Of a stretch of DNA of 64,000 bases, positions 1 to 8,746 are shown in pieces. Where the stretch lies: positions 62,001 through 126,000 of the forward strand of contig NZ_OY781939.1 of NCBI RefSeq assembly GCF_963677315.1, in the 5' to 3' direction. The DNA comes from an uncultured Sphaerochaeta sp. Its GTDB lineage: Bacteria > Spirochaetota > Spirochaetia > Sphaerochaetales > Sphaerochaetaceae. Both the position numbers and the translations under genes were made by a program. Every line of letters starts with the position of its first letter. Position 1 is the stretch's first letter. The notes under the pieces were generated by a model. The model was not told where the DNA came from. It made no database searches and saw only the letters and a list, made by a program, of their open reading frames with translations.

Positions 1-1146
1 GAAAAGCAGCATGTAGAGCAGAAAGGCGATGGGAATCAAGAGATGTCCACGCTCTCGCATTACATCCCTCAATTTCGGCAGTTGATCCTTGGGAAGTCCC
101 TCAAGGTTTAGCTTGGAAGCACGTAGTTGTACCTGCACCAAGATGCCGAGGTAGTAGAGCAGGGCAGGTATTGCTGCACTCACAACAATGGAACTGTATT
201 TGACTCCGAGCATCTCAGCCATGATGAAGGCTGCTGCACCCATGATCGGAGGAAGAAGTTGCCCTCCAACAGAGGCACTCGATTCTACAGCGCCGCTGAA
301 CTCATTGGAATACCCGGTTTTTTTCATCAGTGGGATGGTGAAGGCTCCAGTGGTAACTACATTGGCGACAGCACTTCCGTTGATGGAACCAAGGAATCCG
401 CTTGCAATGACTGCCACCTTAGCCGGACCACCCTTGGAGCTTCCTGCAAAAGCAAGGGCCAGATCATTGAAGAACCGTCCCATACCACACTTATTCATAA
501 CCGTACCAAACATGATAAATAGGAAAATATATGAGGCTGCTACATCCACAGAAGTACCATAGATACCTTCTGTGTTGATAAAGATATGGTTGACCAGAGC
601 TTTCCAGTCGTATCCTCGATGCATAAAAATCCCTGGAAGATTTCTTCCAAAGAGCCCGTACAGTAAAAAGATGAGACTGAGGATAACCAATGGCCATCCA
701 GAAATCCGCCTGCTTGCTTCCAGTACCACGAGAATCAGGATGGTTCCCATGACCACGTCCATGGTATTGGGACTTCCCATTCGGTTAATGAAGTTGATGT
801 AGTCAATCCAGACATATGCTGCCACTGCTAGTGAGGCAATTGCAAACACAATGTCATACCAGGGGATGGATTTCCTGCTTGCTTTTTTGTTGGCAGGGTA
901 GAGGAAGAAGGTCATGAAGAGAATCATGGCAACATGGAGTGAGCGGTGCAAATGTGTTGCCGGATACCCTATAAATGAGGTACCAAAGTGGTAGAGTGCT
1001 ACAATGATGGAAATCCAATACAGCCCCTGGGCAAGAAGATAGTGGTCGAATTTACGTGTCTTCGATTCTTTCTCGAACTTGCTGAGCAGCTGCTCCTGTT
1101 TGCTTTTCATGGCAGGATTCATTTCGTCAAGGGATATCTTGGCCAT
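1..1146 (-). CDS. TRAP transporter fused permease, TAXI type (partial, 3' end outside the window)
   Basis: Inner-membrane permease of a TAXI-type TRAP transporter, in which the small (DctQ-like) and large (DctM-like) membrane subunits are fused. The 382 codons seen start with MAKISLDEMNPAMKSK and continue as many hydrophobic segments; the region around GSINGSAVANVVTTGAFTIP and ESSASVGGQLLPPIMGAAAF is the conserved signature of the large-subunit half. The gene runs off the left edge with no stop, so the rest of the large domain is missing only because of the window. Its ATG overlaps the end of the DUF1850 gene by 28 bases, indicating translational coupling. The substrate cannot be read from the sequence; TAXI systems carry small dicarboxylates or glutamate-like acids in known cases. 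Confidence 0.9.
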   Translation of the reverse strand, partial: MAKISLDEMNPAMKSKQEQLLSKFEKESKTRKFDHYLLAQGLYWISIIVALYHFGTSFIGYPATHLHRSLHVAMILFMTFFLYPANKKASRKSIPWYDIVFAIASLAVAAYVWIDYINFINRMGSPNTMDVVMGTILILVVLEASRRISGWPLVILSLIFLLYGLFGRNLPGIFMHRGYDWKALVNHIFINTEGIYGTSVDVAASYIFLFIMFGTVMNKCGMGRFFNDLALAFAGSSKGGPAKVAVIASGFLGSINGSAVANVVTTGAFTIPLMKKTGYSNEFSGAVESSASVGGQLLPPIMGAAAFIMAEMLGVKYSSIVVSAAIPALLYYLGILVQVQLRASKLNLEGLPKDQLPKLRDVMRERGHLLIPIAFLLYMLLF

Positions 1147-1628
1147 ATGGTTCCTACTCCTTCTATAGTTAATTCTACCGGAATATGATGGGGTACATCC
1201 TCACCGGTGATAAAGATGGTGTTTCCAACAGTAATGCTGGTTAATGCGGTTTGGGAATGGATCCAACGAATTTCGCCAAACACTTGGTCGAGTTGTTCCA
1301 TGACAACCATACCGTCTTTCACAGATGTTACGCCTTTGTTCTCAGGAATACCAGCTCCAAAGCCTGCCACCTTGATGGTGTCTAGGTGGAATAAGCCATC
1401 CTTTTGGATGGTGAATTCCTCAATCCAGGGAATAAACTCAGCTGAATGGATCCAACTGTAGGTAAGCTGCTCTCCCTCTTCCACGGGAATCGAGGCCAGC
1501 ACCTCCCCGGTTTGCTGATCGCGTAACACCAAGGCAAGACCTGGTCTTTGTAGGAAGAGGAGAAGCAGTGTCCCCACCACAAGGGTGAGGACAACGACAA
1601 TAATTCTACGTTGTGTACTGCTTTTCAT
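1119..1628 (-). CDS. DUF1850 family protein, TRAP-TAXI accessory
   Basis: A 169-residue protein with one N-terminal hydrophobic anchor (about residues 8-26, IIVVVLTLVVGTLLLLFL) followed by a predicted extracytoplasmic domain containing the SYxWIHSAEFIPWIEEF block typical of DUF1850. DUF1850 proteins are found next to TRAP-TAXI genes, and this one lies between the binding protein and the fused permease. The first ATG (position 1628) is used; an in-frame TTG sits directly upstream, and no strong ribosome site is visible, so coupling to the upstream stop (9 bases before) is likely. Its molecular role is unknown; a chaperone or adaptor role for the transporter is only inferred from neighbourhood. 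Confidence 0.82.
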   Translation of the reverse strand: MKSSTQRRIIVVVLTLVVGTLLLLFLQRPGLALVLRDQQTGEVLASIPVEEGEQLTYSWIHSAEFIPWIEEFTIQKDGLFHLDTIKVAGFGAGIPENKGVTSVKDGMVVMEQLDQVFGEIRWIHSQTALTSITVGNTIFITGEDVPHHIPVELTIEGVGTIWPRYPLTK

Positions 1629-1637
1629 CAAGAATGC

Positions 1638-2624
1638 TTACAGTCCTGCTTCCTCGTAGTATTTGATAGCTCCTTCGTGGAAGGGGATATCCACACCGAT
1701 GTGACTGTTCTCAAGGGTGATATGCTTCTGTGCTGTAGCATGTGCTGCCTGGATGTCTCCAATGTTTTCGAAGATACCCTTGGTCAGGTCATATGCTACA
1801 TCAGCGGGAAGGTCCTTGTTGACGATCATGATGTTGCGAACCGTGGCGGTCTGGATACCAGAATCGGTGTCATACACGTCAGCGGGAATGGTTGCTTCAA
1901 CGAAGAAGGGATAGTTCTTCTTCAGGGTTGCAAGACCTTCGCCTTCGATGGGTACGAGTACAATCTTGCTGGTGGTACCAAGCTCCATGATGGTTGCATT
2001 GGGAATGCCGCTGGTTACAAAGACTGCATCAACCATGTTGTTCTTCAACTGGGCGATTGCCTCACCATAGTTGAGGTAGTCAACCTTGCTGTCTGCATAG
2101 CTCATGCCATGTGCTTCGTACATCATTCTTGCATTGACCTCAACACCACTATTGGGGGCGCCGATGCCGACACGCTTACCTTTCAGATCGGTGAACTTCT
2201 TGATACCGGTCTTGTCAGTGGTAACCAGCTGTACATAGTTGGGGTAGAGACCAAGCAGAGCGCGGAGCTCTGTAGCAGGTTCCTTGCCCTCATAAGCACC
2301 AAAACCCTGGTATGCCTGTGCTACAACATCACTCATGGCAATTGCCATCTCAGCACGATTTTCCCTGATCAGGGTTACATTCTCTGCTGAAGCACCGGTT
2401 GCCTGTGCTGATGACTTGTAGCCAAGCTTATTCTGGAATACTGAAGAGAACGCTCCTCCGATTGGGTAGTAGAGACCACTGGTAGGTCCGGTTGCAACGG
2501 TGATGAAGTACTTGCTTCTATCAAGTTCGCCACTCTGTGCTTTTTCACTATCGCCTGCAGCAAAAAGGGAGATGCTCATGACCAAGGCCAGAAGAGCAAT
2601 TAGGAACAGCTGTCTTTTTTTCAT
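1638..2624 (-). CDS. TAXI family TRAP transporter solute-binding protein
   Basis: Periplasmic binding protein of 328 residues. It begins with a typical Sec signal peptide (MKKRQLFLIALLALVMSISLFAAG), has no lipobox Cys, and then shows the TAXI hallmark ITVATGPTSGLYYPIGGAFSSV, followed by GASAENVTLIRENRAEMAIAMSD and KRVGIGAPNSGVEVNARM. These match the TAXI subclass rather than DctP. The start at 2624 is preferred over an in-frame upstream ATG at 2696 because it is preceded by AGGAG and gives a clean signal peptide. It is the first gene of the minus-strand unit, followed after a few bases by DUF1850 and the fused permease. Ligand unknown. Confidence 0.93.
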   Translation of the reverse strand: MKKRQLFLIALLALVMSISLFAAGDSEKAQSGELDRSKYFITVATGPTSGLYYPIGGAFSSVFQNKLGYKSSAQATGASAENVTLIRENRAEMAIAMSDVVAQAYQGFGAYEGKEPATELRALLGLYPNYVQLVTTDKTGIKKFTDLKGKRVGIGAPNSGVEVNARMMYEAHGMSYADSKVDYLNYGEAIAQLKNNMVDAVFVTSGIPNATIMELGTTSKIVLVPIEGEGLATLKKNYPFFVEATIPADVYDTDSGIQTATVRNIMIVNKDLPADVAYDLTKGIFENIGDIQAAHATAQKHITLENSHIGVDIPFHEGAIKYYEEAGL

Positions 2625-2806
2625 ACGTTTCTCCTGTAAATAAAATTCTCGCAGGGGTATAGGCCTGCATGTCTCCAAGAACCACTTTCTGAGCACTTCT
2701 TATCGTTGTTTTGCCAGATGGGTAGGACTGCATATCATTGGTATTAATATGCAAAAGCAGAATACAAGGAGGTTTATGTGAAAATCAAGTGGTAAAGTGA
2801 AGAAGC

Positions 2807-3757
2807 ATGGAAAATATCCCACAAAAACAGTATAATTTCCTTATGACAACACGCCAGTTCCTTAATATCGTAGAGATGCGAACGAAGGTTATCAGCATGG
2901 GCACTTTTGCCTGTGCATCCCTCTATGCAGTTAATATTCAAGATAGTGTACCTATAGTTCCTTGGGTAATTATGGGGTTCGCAACCCTTTTCGTCGACAT
3001 GGGAACAACGGGCTTCAATACCTTTTTCGATTATTATCGGGGGACCGATAACCTTACCTATACCAAGGAGAAAGAGAAGGTGCTTGTGCATGAACAGGTG
3101 AACCCGCTCTCTGCCTTGCTTATCTCCCTTGCCCTGTTCGCCCTGGCTGCTGTACTGGGCCTCGTTCTGGCCTCTATGACCAGCTGGTATCTTCTCCTGG
3201 TTGGTGGGATGTGCATGCTTGTTGGTTTCTTCTATACAGCCGGGCCACTGCCGATCAGCAGGACCCCGTTTGGTGAACTGTTTGCCGGAGGCTTTCTGGG
3301 CAGTGTTCTCTTTTTGATCACGCTCTTTGTCCTAGGGGTTCCCCTTGGTGCCAAGGAGGTTGCTGCAACTGTTCCCTTCCTTTTGCTTATTGGTATGATC
3401 CTTTCGGTGAACAATGGGTGTGACCGAATAGGTGATACAGCAAATGGAAGGAAAACACTTTCTATTCTCCTGGGAAAACGAGGCAGTGTTGGCTTGGTTG
3501 CAACTGAAGGGCTGGCTGCCTATCTGGTAAGTGCAGTGTTTGTGTTTGTTGGAATGTATCCAGTGTACTTCCTTCCTCTGCTGGTATTTCTGGCCATCCG
3601 TTTCTTGGTTCAGTTTAGGAGAGTGAGGAGGGAGGGAATGGATGAAGCACACAAAGCCCAACATATGGGCTTTGCTTCTTCTACCTTTATCTCTTTCTCA
3701 TTGAGTTTTGTTATTGCTTTCCTACTCAGTAGAGTGTTCGGTTCTCCGGTTTTTTAA
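2807..3757 (+). CDS. UbiA/MenA-like prenyltransferase
   Basis: Integral membrane prenyltransferase of 316 residues with about eight hydrophobic segments. Both Asp-rich motifs of the UbiA superfamily are present: NTFFDYYRGTDN near residue 70 and NNGCDRIGDTANGRKTL near residue 205, the latter resembling the NNxRDxxxD-x-KxGKxTL loop of MenA. The family transfers a polyprenyl chain from the diphosphate to an aromatic acceptor; MenA-like proteins make (demethyl)menaquinone. No other menaquinone genes are in the window, so the acceptor is not established. The last 32 bases overlap the 3' end of the convergent MFS gene. An alternative start (MTTRQF, 2843) is possible; neither has a strong ribosome site. 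Confidence 0.85.
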   Translation: MENIPQKQYNFLMTTRQFLNIVEMRTKVISMGTFACASLYAVNIQDSVPIVPWVIMGFATLFVDMGTTGFNTFFDYYRGTDNLTYTKEKEKVLVHEQVNPLSALLISLALFALAAVLGLVLASMTSWYLLLVGGMCMLVGFFYTAGPLPISRTPFGELFAGGFLGSVLFLITLFVLGVPLGAKEVAATVPFLLLIGMILSVNNGCDRIGDTANGRKTLSILLGKRGSVGLVATEGLAAYLVSAVFVFVGMYPVYFLPLLVFLAIRFLVQFRRVRREGMDEAHKAQHMGFASSTFISFSLSFVIAFLLSRVFGSPVF

Positions 3758-4946
3758 TCGTTGCTGCAAACACCGAGTTAGCCAATCCCAAAACCGCTGA
3801 GAGGGAGAACAGTACTTCAATGCCGAGCGTTTTCCAGATAAGGCCACCAAGCAGTGCAATCATGACACTGATCAGGTGATTGACCGAGATACCTGTTGTA
3901 AGGGTAGCGGTAAGCTCTTCACGGGAAGAGGATAGGTCTCTTACATATACATTGGTTGCCATGCTTGCAAGACTGATAATCGAATCAAGTACAAAATTGA
4001 CACATACCACAATGAATGCTATTTCCATCGGGAATATCCGGTGCGCAAAGCCATAGAGTAAACAGACCGCAACGAGAATGATGGTATCGGCTACCATGAT
4101 GGTCTTATATCCCAGTTTGTCCACCAATATCCCGATAACCGGACTGAGCAACATGCCGAAGATTGCACAGATGGCGAGCAACATCGCAATTACTGAGGTG
4201 TCGGCTCCATAGAAAAGGATAAGGACATAGGGAGCAAAGGTAAGGAAGATCTGCTTTCTTGCTCCATAGAATACTTCCAGCATGTAGAACTTCCCAAACT
4301 TTCGATGGAAGTACAACCGACTTCGTTTGACCGGTTTTCCCCGATCTCTCATCGTGAGTACGATCACTGCTGCTGAGAAGAGCAAGGATACTGAGAGGAA
4401 GAATATCACCCTGAAACCAACAATTGAATCCCTTGCATACCCAAGGCGACCAAGGACCAAGAAGAGGATGGAGACGATGACAAAACCACCGATGTTTCCC
4501 CCATGACTGATCGCTGAGGTTACCCCCAAGCTGGCTCCTCCTTTCTCGTTTTTTGCAAAGGAGAGGGACATCGAGCTCTTGATTGGCATGATAATATGCT
4601 CTCCACTACTGAAGACAACCATGAAGAGGATGACTACTACTTTACTGGAGCCGAGAAACAACAAGCCAAGCAAACCGAAGAGCATGATAAGCGTACCTAC
4701 CTTGTAGACGGTACTCTCACTGAATCGATACATGGAAGCGAGGATGAAGATAAGCAGGAGCCCCGGTAATTCCCGAAAGAATTCGACAATTCCCCGTTCA
4801 AATTCAGATATCTTTACTATCTCGGCAAGATAGTTGTCCTGAATTCCACGATACAGCCCGTAAGCAAGACCGGTAAGCAGAATGGTAGTAAGGAAAACCC
4901 TTACACCCGTATCGCCCCGGTAGATCGATTCTTTCTCTCTCGGCAT
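3726..4946 (-). CDS. MFS transporter
   Basis: Major facilitator protein of 406 residues with about twelve predicted membrane helices and no soluble domain. The segment GILVDKLGYKTIMV matches the GxxxDrxGxk cytoplasmic loop of MFS carriers. The start (MPREKESIYRG) has GGAGT nine bases upstream. It converges on the UbiA-like gene with a 32-base overlap of coding ends, and no intervening terminator is visible. The substrate cannot be inferred; no metabolic operon partner is adjacent. Confidence 0.85.
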   Translation of the reverse strand: MPREKESIYRGDTGVRVFLTTILLTGLAYGLYRGIQDNYLAEIVKISEFERGIVEFFRELPGLLLIFILASMYRFSESTVYKVGTLIMLFGLLGLLFLGSSKVVVILFMVVFSSGEHIIMPIKSSMSLSFAKNEKGGASLGVTSAISHGGNIGGFVIVSILFLVLGRLGYARDSIVGFRVIFFLSVSLLFSAAVIVLTMRDRGKPVKRSRLYFHRKFGKFYMLEVFYGARKQIFLTFAPYVLILFYGADTSVIAMLLAICAIFGMLLSPVIGILVDKLGYKTIMVADTIILVAVCLLYGFAHRIFPMEIAFIVVCVNFVLDSIISLASMATNVYVRDLSSSREELTATLTTGISVNHLISVMIALLGGLIWKTLGIEVLFSLSAVLGLANSVFAATIKKPENRTLY

Positions 4947-5025
4947 GGTAGAGACTCCAGTTGGCTTGAATTACCTGTGACTATGATTAGAATTGTAGAG
5001 GATGTCAACAAGTATTGCTGATCTT

Positions 5026-5727
5026 CTAAGATTGTCCCTCAAGTACTTTGTTGATATCGGCAAGGGAACTTCCCAGATGCGCAAGCATATAGGCGGCTGC
5101 TTTTTGAGAATCTCGTTCTTTCAGTGCAGTGATGATCAACTCATGCTCTCGAATAGTATTTTCTGAACTGGTTTTAACCGATATGGACATGAGACGATAG
5201 CGCTTAAGCTCCATTGCAAGGAGCTCATTGATTTTCAACAAGAGAGGATTATGCGACATCTTGCAGATCTGTGTATGGAATTCTTCATCCAATGCCGCCA
5301 GGGCAGCTACATTCGCCTGGCTGTTTTGAGAGATGAAATGTTGGTGGATGACCTCCAATTGTGCCACTTCCTCATCTGTTGCACGACTCACAGCCATTCT
5401 CACCTGCACGGTTTCCAGAGCTTCTCGTACATCGGTAGTGTCTTTCAGGGTGGGGGCGGACTCTATAAACCAAGAACGAATGGCATCATAGTCATGGCTC
5501 TGATTATCACGTACAAAAGCCCCTTTCCCAGAAATGAGCTCTACATATCCTTCAGCTTGAAGTGATCGCATAGCCTCGCGTACTGTAGATCTGCTTACTG
5601 AAAGCATCTTGCAGAGCTGGATTTCTGCTGGTAGTTTCGTACCAATGGGATAGGTTCCATTCATGATGGATTCTCGAATTGAGTCAATGACTTGTGTGGT
5701 TACGGATATTCTTTTTATTTCTTTCAT
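5026..5727 (-). CDS. GntR family regulator, FadR/FCD subfamily
   Basis: Transcriptional regulator of 233 residues. The winged helix (residues about 5-70) contains VIDSIRESIMNGTYPIGTKLPAE and the recognition helix LSVSRSTVREAMRSLQAEGYVEL. The C-terminal FCD ligand domain keeps the metal-binding pattern DEEFH, REHELI and LAHL. It is divergent from the dctPQM-SDR-aldolase unit, and perfect FadR-type operators TTGTCNGACAA lie immediately upstream of its own start and in the downstream part of the opposite promoter, so it probably represses both. Start at MKEIKR (5727) is chosen because the operator would otherwise fall inside the coding region; an upstream in-frame ATG at 5754 exists. The effector is probably a sugar acid or a product of the aldolase pathway (inference). 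Confidence 0.9.
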   Translation of the reverse strand: MKEIKRISVTTQVIDSIRESIMNGTYPIGTKLPAEIQLCKMLSVSRSTVREAMRSLQAEGYVELISGKGAFVRDNQSHDYDAIRSWFIESAPTLKDTTDVREALETVQVRMAVSRATDEEVAQLEVIHQHFISQNSQANVAALAALDEEFHTQICKMSHNPLLLKINELLAMELKRYRLMSISVKTSSENTIREHELIITALKERDSQKAAAYMLAHLGSSLADINKVLEGQS

Positions 5728-5732
5728 GTTTT

Positions 5733-5743
5733 TTGTCTGACAA
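5733..5743. promoter_or_regulatory. GntR (FadR-type) operator 1
   Basis: TTGTCTGACAA is a perfect match to the TNGTCNNACNA operator of FadR-subfamily regulators and lies 6 bases upstream of the GntR start codon. It likely mediates autoregulation. It shares ten of eleven bases with the second site at 5842-5852. Confidence 0.7.
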
Positions 5744-5796
5744 CAGACTACCATGTGAAACTTGGCTAGTCAAAGAAATTTTTAGGAAAATAATGA

Positions 5797-5824
5797 TTGA
5801 CAACATAAATATGCATGGTATTCT
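5797..5824 (+). promoter_or_regulatory. Predicted promoter of the dctPQM-SDR-aldolase operon
   Basis: TTGACA at 5797-5802 and TATTCT at 5819-5824 with a 16-base spacer. The predicted start site falls about ten bases before operator 2, so a bound repressor would block initiation or escape. Confidence 0.55.
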
Positions 5825-5840
5825 CTAAAAGGATTCATAA

Positions 5841-5853
5841 ATTGTCAGACAAT
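5841..5853. promoter_or_regulatory. GntR (FadR-type) operator 2
   Basis: ATTGTCAGACAAT is a 13-base dyad with arms ATTGTC and GACAAT, containing TTGTCAGACAA. It is located between the predicted promoter and the dctP ribosome site, and pairs with the site at 5733-5743, about 109 bases away centre to centre. Confidence 0.72.
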
Positions 5854-5885
5854 CTGGCATCATACAAAATCGTGGAGGTTTGAAT

Positions 5886-6893
5886 ATGAAGAAACTGATC
5901 GCTGTATTGCTTATGGTAACCATGAGCATGACCCTTGTATTTGCACAAGGTGGAAATGAGAAAAGTAGTGGGACAGAGAGTGTTACACTCACCGTGTATT
6001 CACCAGGTAATGCAAACTCTGTACCTACCAAGACCATTCTGAAATATAAAGAACTGGTAGAGAATGCTTCCAACGGAACAATCAAGATGGTGGCTCATCA
6101 TTCTGGGGAGCTGGGCAACGATGCAGAAGCCTTGCAGTCAACCAGAATGGGTACCATTGATATCATCTTTGCAGGAACCAGTGGGTTTACCAGTTTCTAT
6201 GAGGATGCCAAAATTTTAGATTTGCCATTCTTGTTTGACTCCGCCCAGGAAGCCTATGAAATCGTTAACGGTGATATTGGAGAAGAGATTTTCGCAGACT
6301 TGCCATCGGTAGGATTGGTCTATCTCTCAGAAGGCGATAATGGAATGCGGCATATTGCAACAACCAATAAACCCATCGATTCAGTTGCTGACGTCGACGG
6401 GCTAAAAATCCGCGTACCAACCAGTAAGATGTATCTTGATGTCTGGAGTGCCCTTGGTGCAACCCCTGTAGCCCTTGCATTGAATGAATTGGCAATCGCT
6501 TTGGCAAACGGTACTGCTGAAGCTCAGGACAACGCAACATATCATCTTGTAGCAAACGCTACGTATGATGATATCGAGCACTACAGTTTTATCAACTATA
6601 TGTGGATGGGCTGTACCATGGCTATGAACCAGGACAGCTGGAACAAGCTCTCTGCTGAACAACAGAACATTCTTAAAGAGCAGGCAATTGCAGCAGCAAA
6701 ATACTCGTTTGATACCATTGAGGAAGACAATGTCTCTGCCACGGAAGTGCTCAAGGAAGCTGGAGTTGAGTTTAATGAGACCCCAGATATTCAGAGCTTC
6801 AAGGATAAGTTGGGTGGATCATCGTACTACACGCAGTACAAGGATGCTTCTTGGTACAACCAAGAGATCTTGGATGCAATCTTGGCAAACTAA
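5886..6893 (+). CDS. dctP: TRAP transporter solute-binding protein, DctP family
   Basis: Periplasmic binding protein of 335 residues. A signal peptide (MKKLIAVLLMVTMSMTLVFAQG) precedes the mature domain, which carries DctP features: GNDAEALQSTRMGTIDIIFAG, LPFLFDS near residue 110 and GLKIRVPTSKMY, whose Arg normally contacts the ligand carboxylate. The ATG at 5886 has GGAGG seven bases upstream. Neighbours dctQ and dctM follow after a strong hairpin. Operon context with an SDR and an N-acetylneuraminate-lyase-like aldolase points to a sugar acid ligand (inference). Confidence 0.93.
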   Translation: MKKLIAVLLMVTMSMTLVFAQGGNEKSSGTESVTLTVYSPGNANSVPTKTILKYKELVENASNGTIKMVAHHSGELGNDAEALQSTRMGTIDIIFAGTSGFTSFYEDAKILDLPFLFDSAQEAYEIVNGDIGEEIFADLPSVGLVYLSEGDNGMRHIATTNKPIDSVADVDGLKIRVPTSKMYLDVWSALGATPVALALNELAIALANGTAEAQDNATYHLVANATYDDIEHYSFINYMWMGCTMAMNQDSWNKLSAEQQNILKEQAIAAAKYSFDTIEEDNVSATEVLKEAGVEFNETPDIQSFKDKLGGSSYYTQYKDASWYNQEILDAILAN

Positions 6894-6906
6894 GTAGGAC
6901 TGTCGT

Positions 6907-6938
6907 ATACAAGGGCGAGAGGTTTCTCGCCCTTGTAT
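6907..6938 (+). promoter_or_regulatory. Intercistronic hairpin after dctP
   Basis: Perfect 14-base arms ATACAAGGGCGAGA and TCTCGCCCTTGTAT around a GGTT loop, located between dctP and dctQ. No T-run follows, so it looks like an mRNA stabiliser or partial stop that would keep the binding-protein message more abundant than the permease message. Confidence 0.65.
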
Positions 6939-6962
6939 CATTGATTTTGAGGAAGGATTTAC

Positions 6963-7448
6963 ATGGTAGTAATAAGAAAAATACTGGAAGGTTTTGTAAA
7001 ATGCATATCTGTTTTACTAATGCTTCTGGTAGCTGGAATTGTATTGTTGATGCTAAATGAGCTCGTGCTTCGTAATCTCCTCGGTTCTTCCTTCAAAGGA
7101 ATGACAGAACTCTCTGGGTTTATGTTTTTGTGGATGGCTTTCTTGGGCATCATTGTGTTATATGACCAAAATAGAATGATCTCCCTTGATATGTTCTTTG
7201 TAAGGACGAAGGGTAGATTACACACAGTCCTTTGGGTCATTCAGCGTTTGACGGCAATATTGCTTGGAGTCGTGATGATTCTGGCATTCAAAGGGCTCTA
7301 TCCTTTCATCAGTACTGAGTTCTACTCTTCAATGCCGACTTTTTCAAAGATGTATCAGTATGTTCCCATGGTAATTACCGGTGCGTTTCTTTGTGTTAAA
7401 TCCATGTATGACCTTGTTATGAAGGCAAGAGGGGAGAACGTGTCATGA
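6963..7448 (+). CDS. dctQ: TRAP transporter small permease, DctQ family
   Basis: Small membrane subunit of 161 residues with four hydrophobic segments. The conserved block ELSGFMFLWMAFLGIIVLYDQNRMISLDMF matches the DctQ signature around helices 2-3. It has AGGAAGG upstream and its end overlaps dctM by four bases (ATGA), so the two permease subunits are translationally coupled. It partners dctP and dctM in a sodium- or proton-driven uptake system. Confidence 0.92.
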   Translation: MVVIRKILEGFVKCISVLLMLLVAGIVLLMLNELVLRNLLGSSFKGMTELSGFMFLWMAFLGIIVLYDQNRMISLDMFFVRTKGRLHTVLWVIQRLTAILLGVVMILAFKGLYPFISTEFYSSMPTFSKMYQYVPMVITGAFLCVKSMYDLVMKARGENVS

Positions 7449-8716
7449 TATTGTTCTTTGGTAGCTTTATACTTTTACTGTTGATTGGGGTACCGATCAG
7501 CATATCGATCGGAGCCAGTGCAATATTGGGATGTTTGAATCTGGGGTATCCCTTGATGGTGATAGGCCAAAAAATGGTCAGTGGTATCGATTCATTCTTG
7601 CTGATAGCAATTCCCTTGTTTATCTTGGCCGGCAACCTGATGAATGCTGGAAAGATAACAGAAAAAATCTTTGATTTTGCCAAACGCTTGGTAGGATGGA
7701 TACCTGGTGGATTGGGTCATGCCAATATTGTTGCAAGCTTGATATTTGCAGGTATGAGTGGTAGTGCTGCAGCAGATGCAGGAGGACTCGGAACCATTGA
7801 GATGGAAGCAATGTCCACCAATGGATATGATGATGACTTCTCTGCGGCGGTTACCGCATCGTCAACAGTGATTGGGCCAATCTTCCCTCCCTCCATACCT
7901 TTGATCATATATGGGTCTGTTGCATCTGTGAGTGTGTCACAACTGTTCATGGGAGGCGTTGTCCCTGGTTTGTTGATGGCGATTGCTCTTATGATCATGG
8001 TCTTCGTATTTGCCATCAAGCGGTCTTACCAACGGGTAGCCTTCAGTCTGGTATTGTTGGTCAAGCAATTTTTTGCTTCGATTCTCTCTATCATAACCCC
8101 GCTGATTATTCTCAGTGGATTCACCCTTGGTTGGTTCACCCCAACAGAAGCTTCAAGCGTTGCTGTTGCCTATGCTTTGGTTATTGCACTGGTAGTGTAT
8201 AGGACCTTGGATTGGAAGACTTTCAAGAAGTGCCTGCTTGAGAGTGCAATCACGAGTGCAAACACACTGTTTATCATAGGAACCTCGATGCTTTTCAGCT
8301 ATGTTCTTATTAAAGAGGGTGTCTCAACACAGATGGCAACCTTTATATTGGGGATCAGTGATAATCCCTATATCATTCTCATGGTTATTAATATTCTCCT
8401 GCTTGTATTGGGAATGTTCATGGAACCAGGTGCAATTTTGACCTTGATGTTGCCAGTCCTGCTTCCAATAGTGAAGGCTCTTGGGCTTGATCTGGTTCAC
8501 TTTGGTGTAGTCATGGTCTTAAATCTGATGATCGGACAGGTAACACCTCCCTTTGGTGTTTGTCTGTTTATCATTGCTGATGTAGCCAAGATATCCTTGA
8601 ACCGAATGTACAAGGCAATTCTGCCGTTTATCATTCCTCTCTTGGTTGTCCTGTTACTCGTTACGTATATGCCACAGATTGTTACGTGGCTACCTAGTGT
8701 ACTGTTGCATGCATAA
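7445..8716 (+). CDS. dctM: TRAP transporter large permease, DctM family
   Basis: Large membrane subunit of 423 residues with about twelve hydrophobic segments. Signature stretches include GIPLFILAGNLM-like (AIPLFILAGNLMNAG), ANIVASLIFAGMSGSAAADAGGLG, TASSTVIGPIFPPSIPLIIYG and LMIGQVTPPFGVCLFI. The length matches complete DctM proteins. It starts inside the end of dctQ and is followed after 30 bases by the SDR gene in the same direction. Confidence 0.94.
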   Translation: MILFFGSFILLLLIGVPISISIGASAILGCLNLGYPLMVIGQKMVSGIDSFLLIAIPLFILAGNLMNAGKITEKIFDFAKRLVGWIPGGLGHANIVASLIFAGMSGSAAADAGGLGTIEMEAMSTNGYDDDFSAAVTASSTVIGPIFPPSIPLIIYGSVASVSVSQLFMGGVVPGLLMAIALMIMVFVFAIKRSYQRVAFSLVLLVKQFFASILSIITPLIILSGFTLGWFTPTEASSVAVAYALVIALVVYRTLDWKTFKKCLLESAITSANTLFIIGTSMLFSYVLIKEGVSTQMATFILGISDNPYIILMVINILLLVLGMFMEPGAILTLMLPVLLPIVKALGLDLVHFGVVMVLNLMIGQVTPPFGVCLFIIADVAKISLNRMYKAILPFIIPLLVVLLLVTYMPQIVTWLPSVLLHA

Positions 8717-8746
8717 AAAAATTTTTAGTAAGGATATGGTATTTTA

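Noticed and set aside
1611..2390. Long open frame (259 codons) on the plus strand opposite the TAXI binding protein gene
   Set aside because: It is the antisense shadow of a well-supported gene with signal peptide and family motifs; its product shows no domain and no ribosome site.
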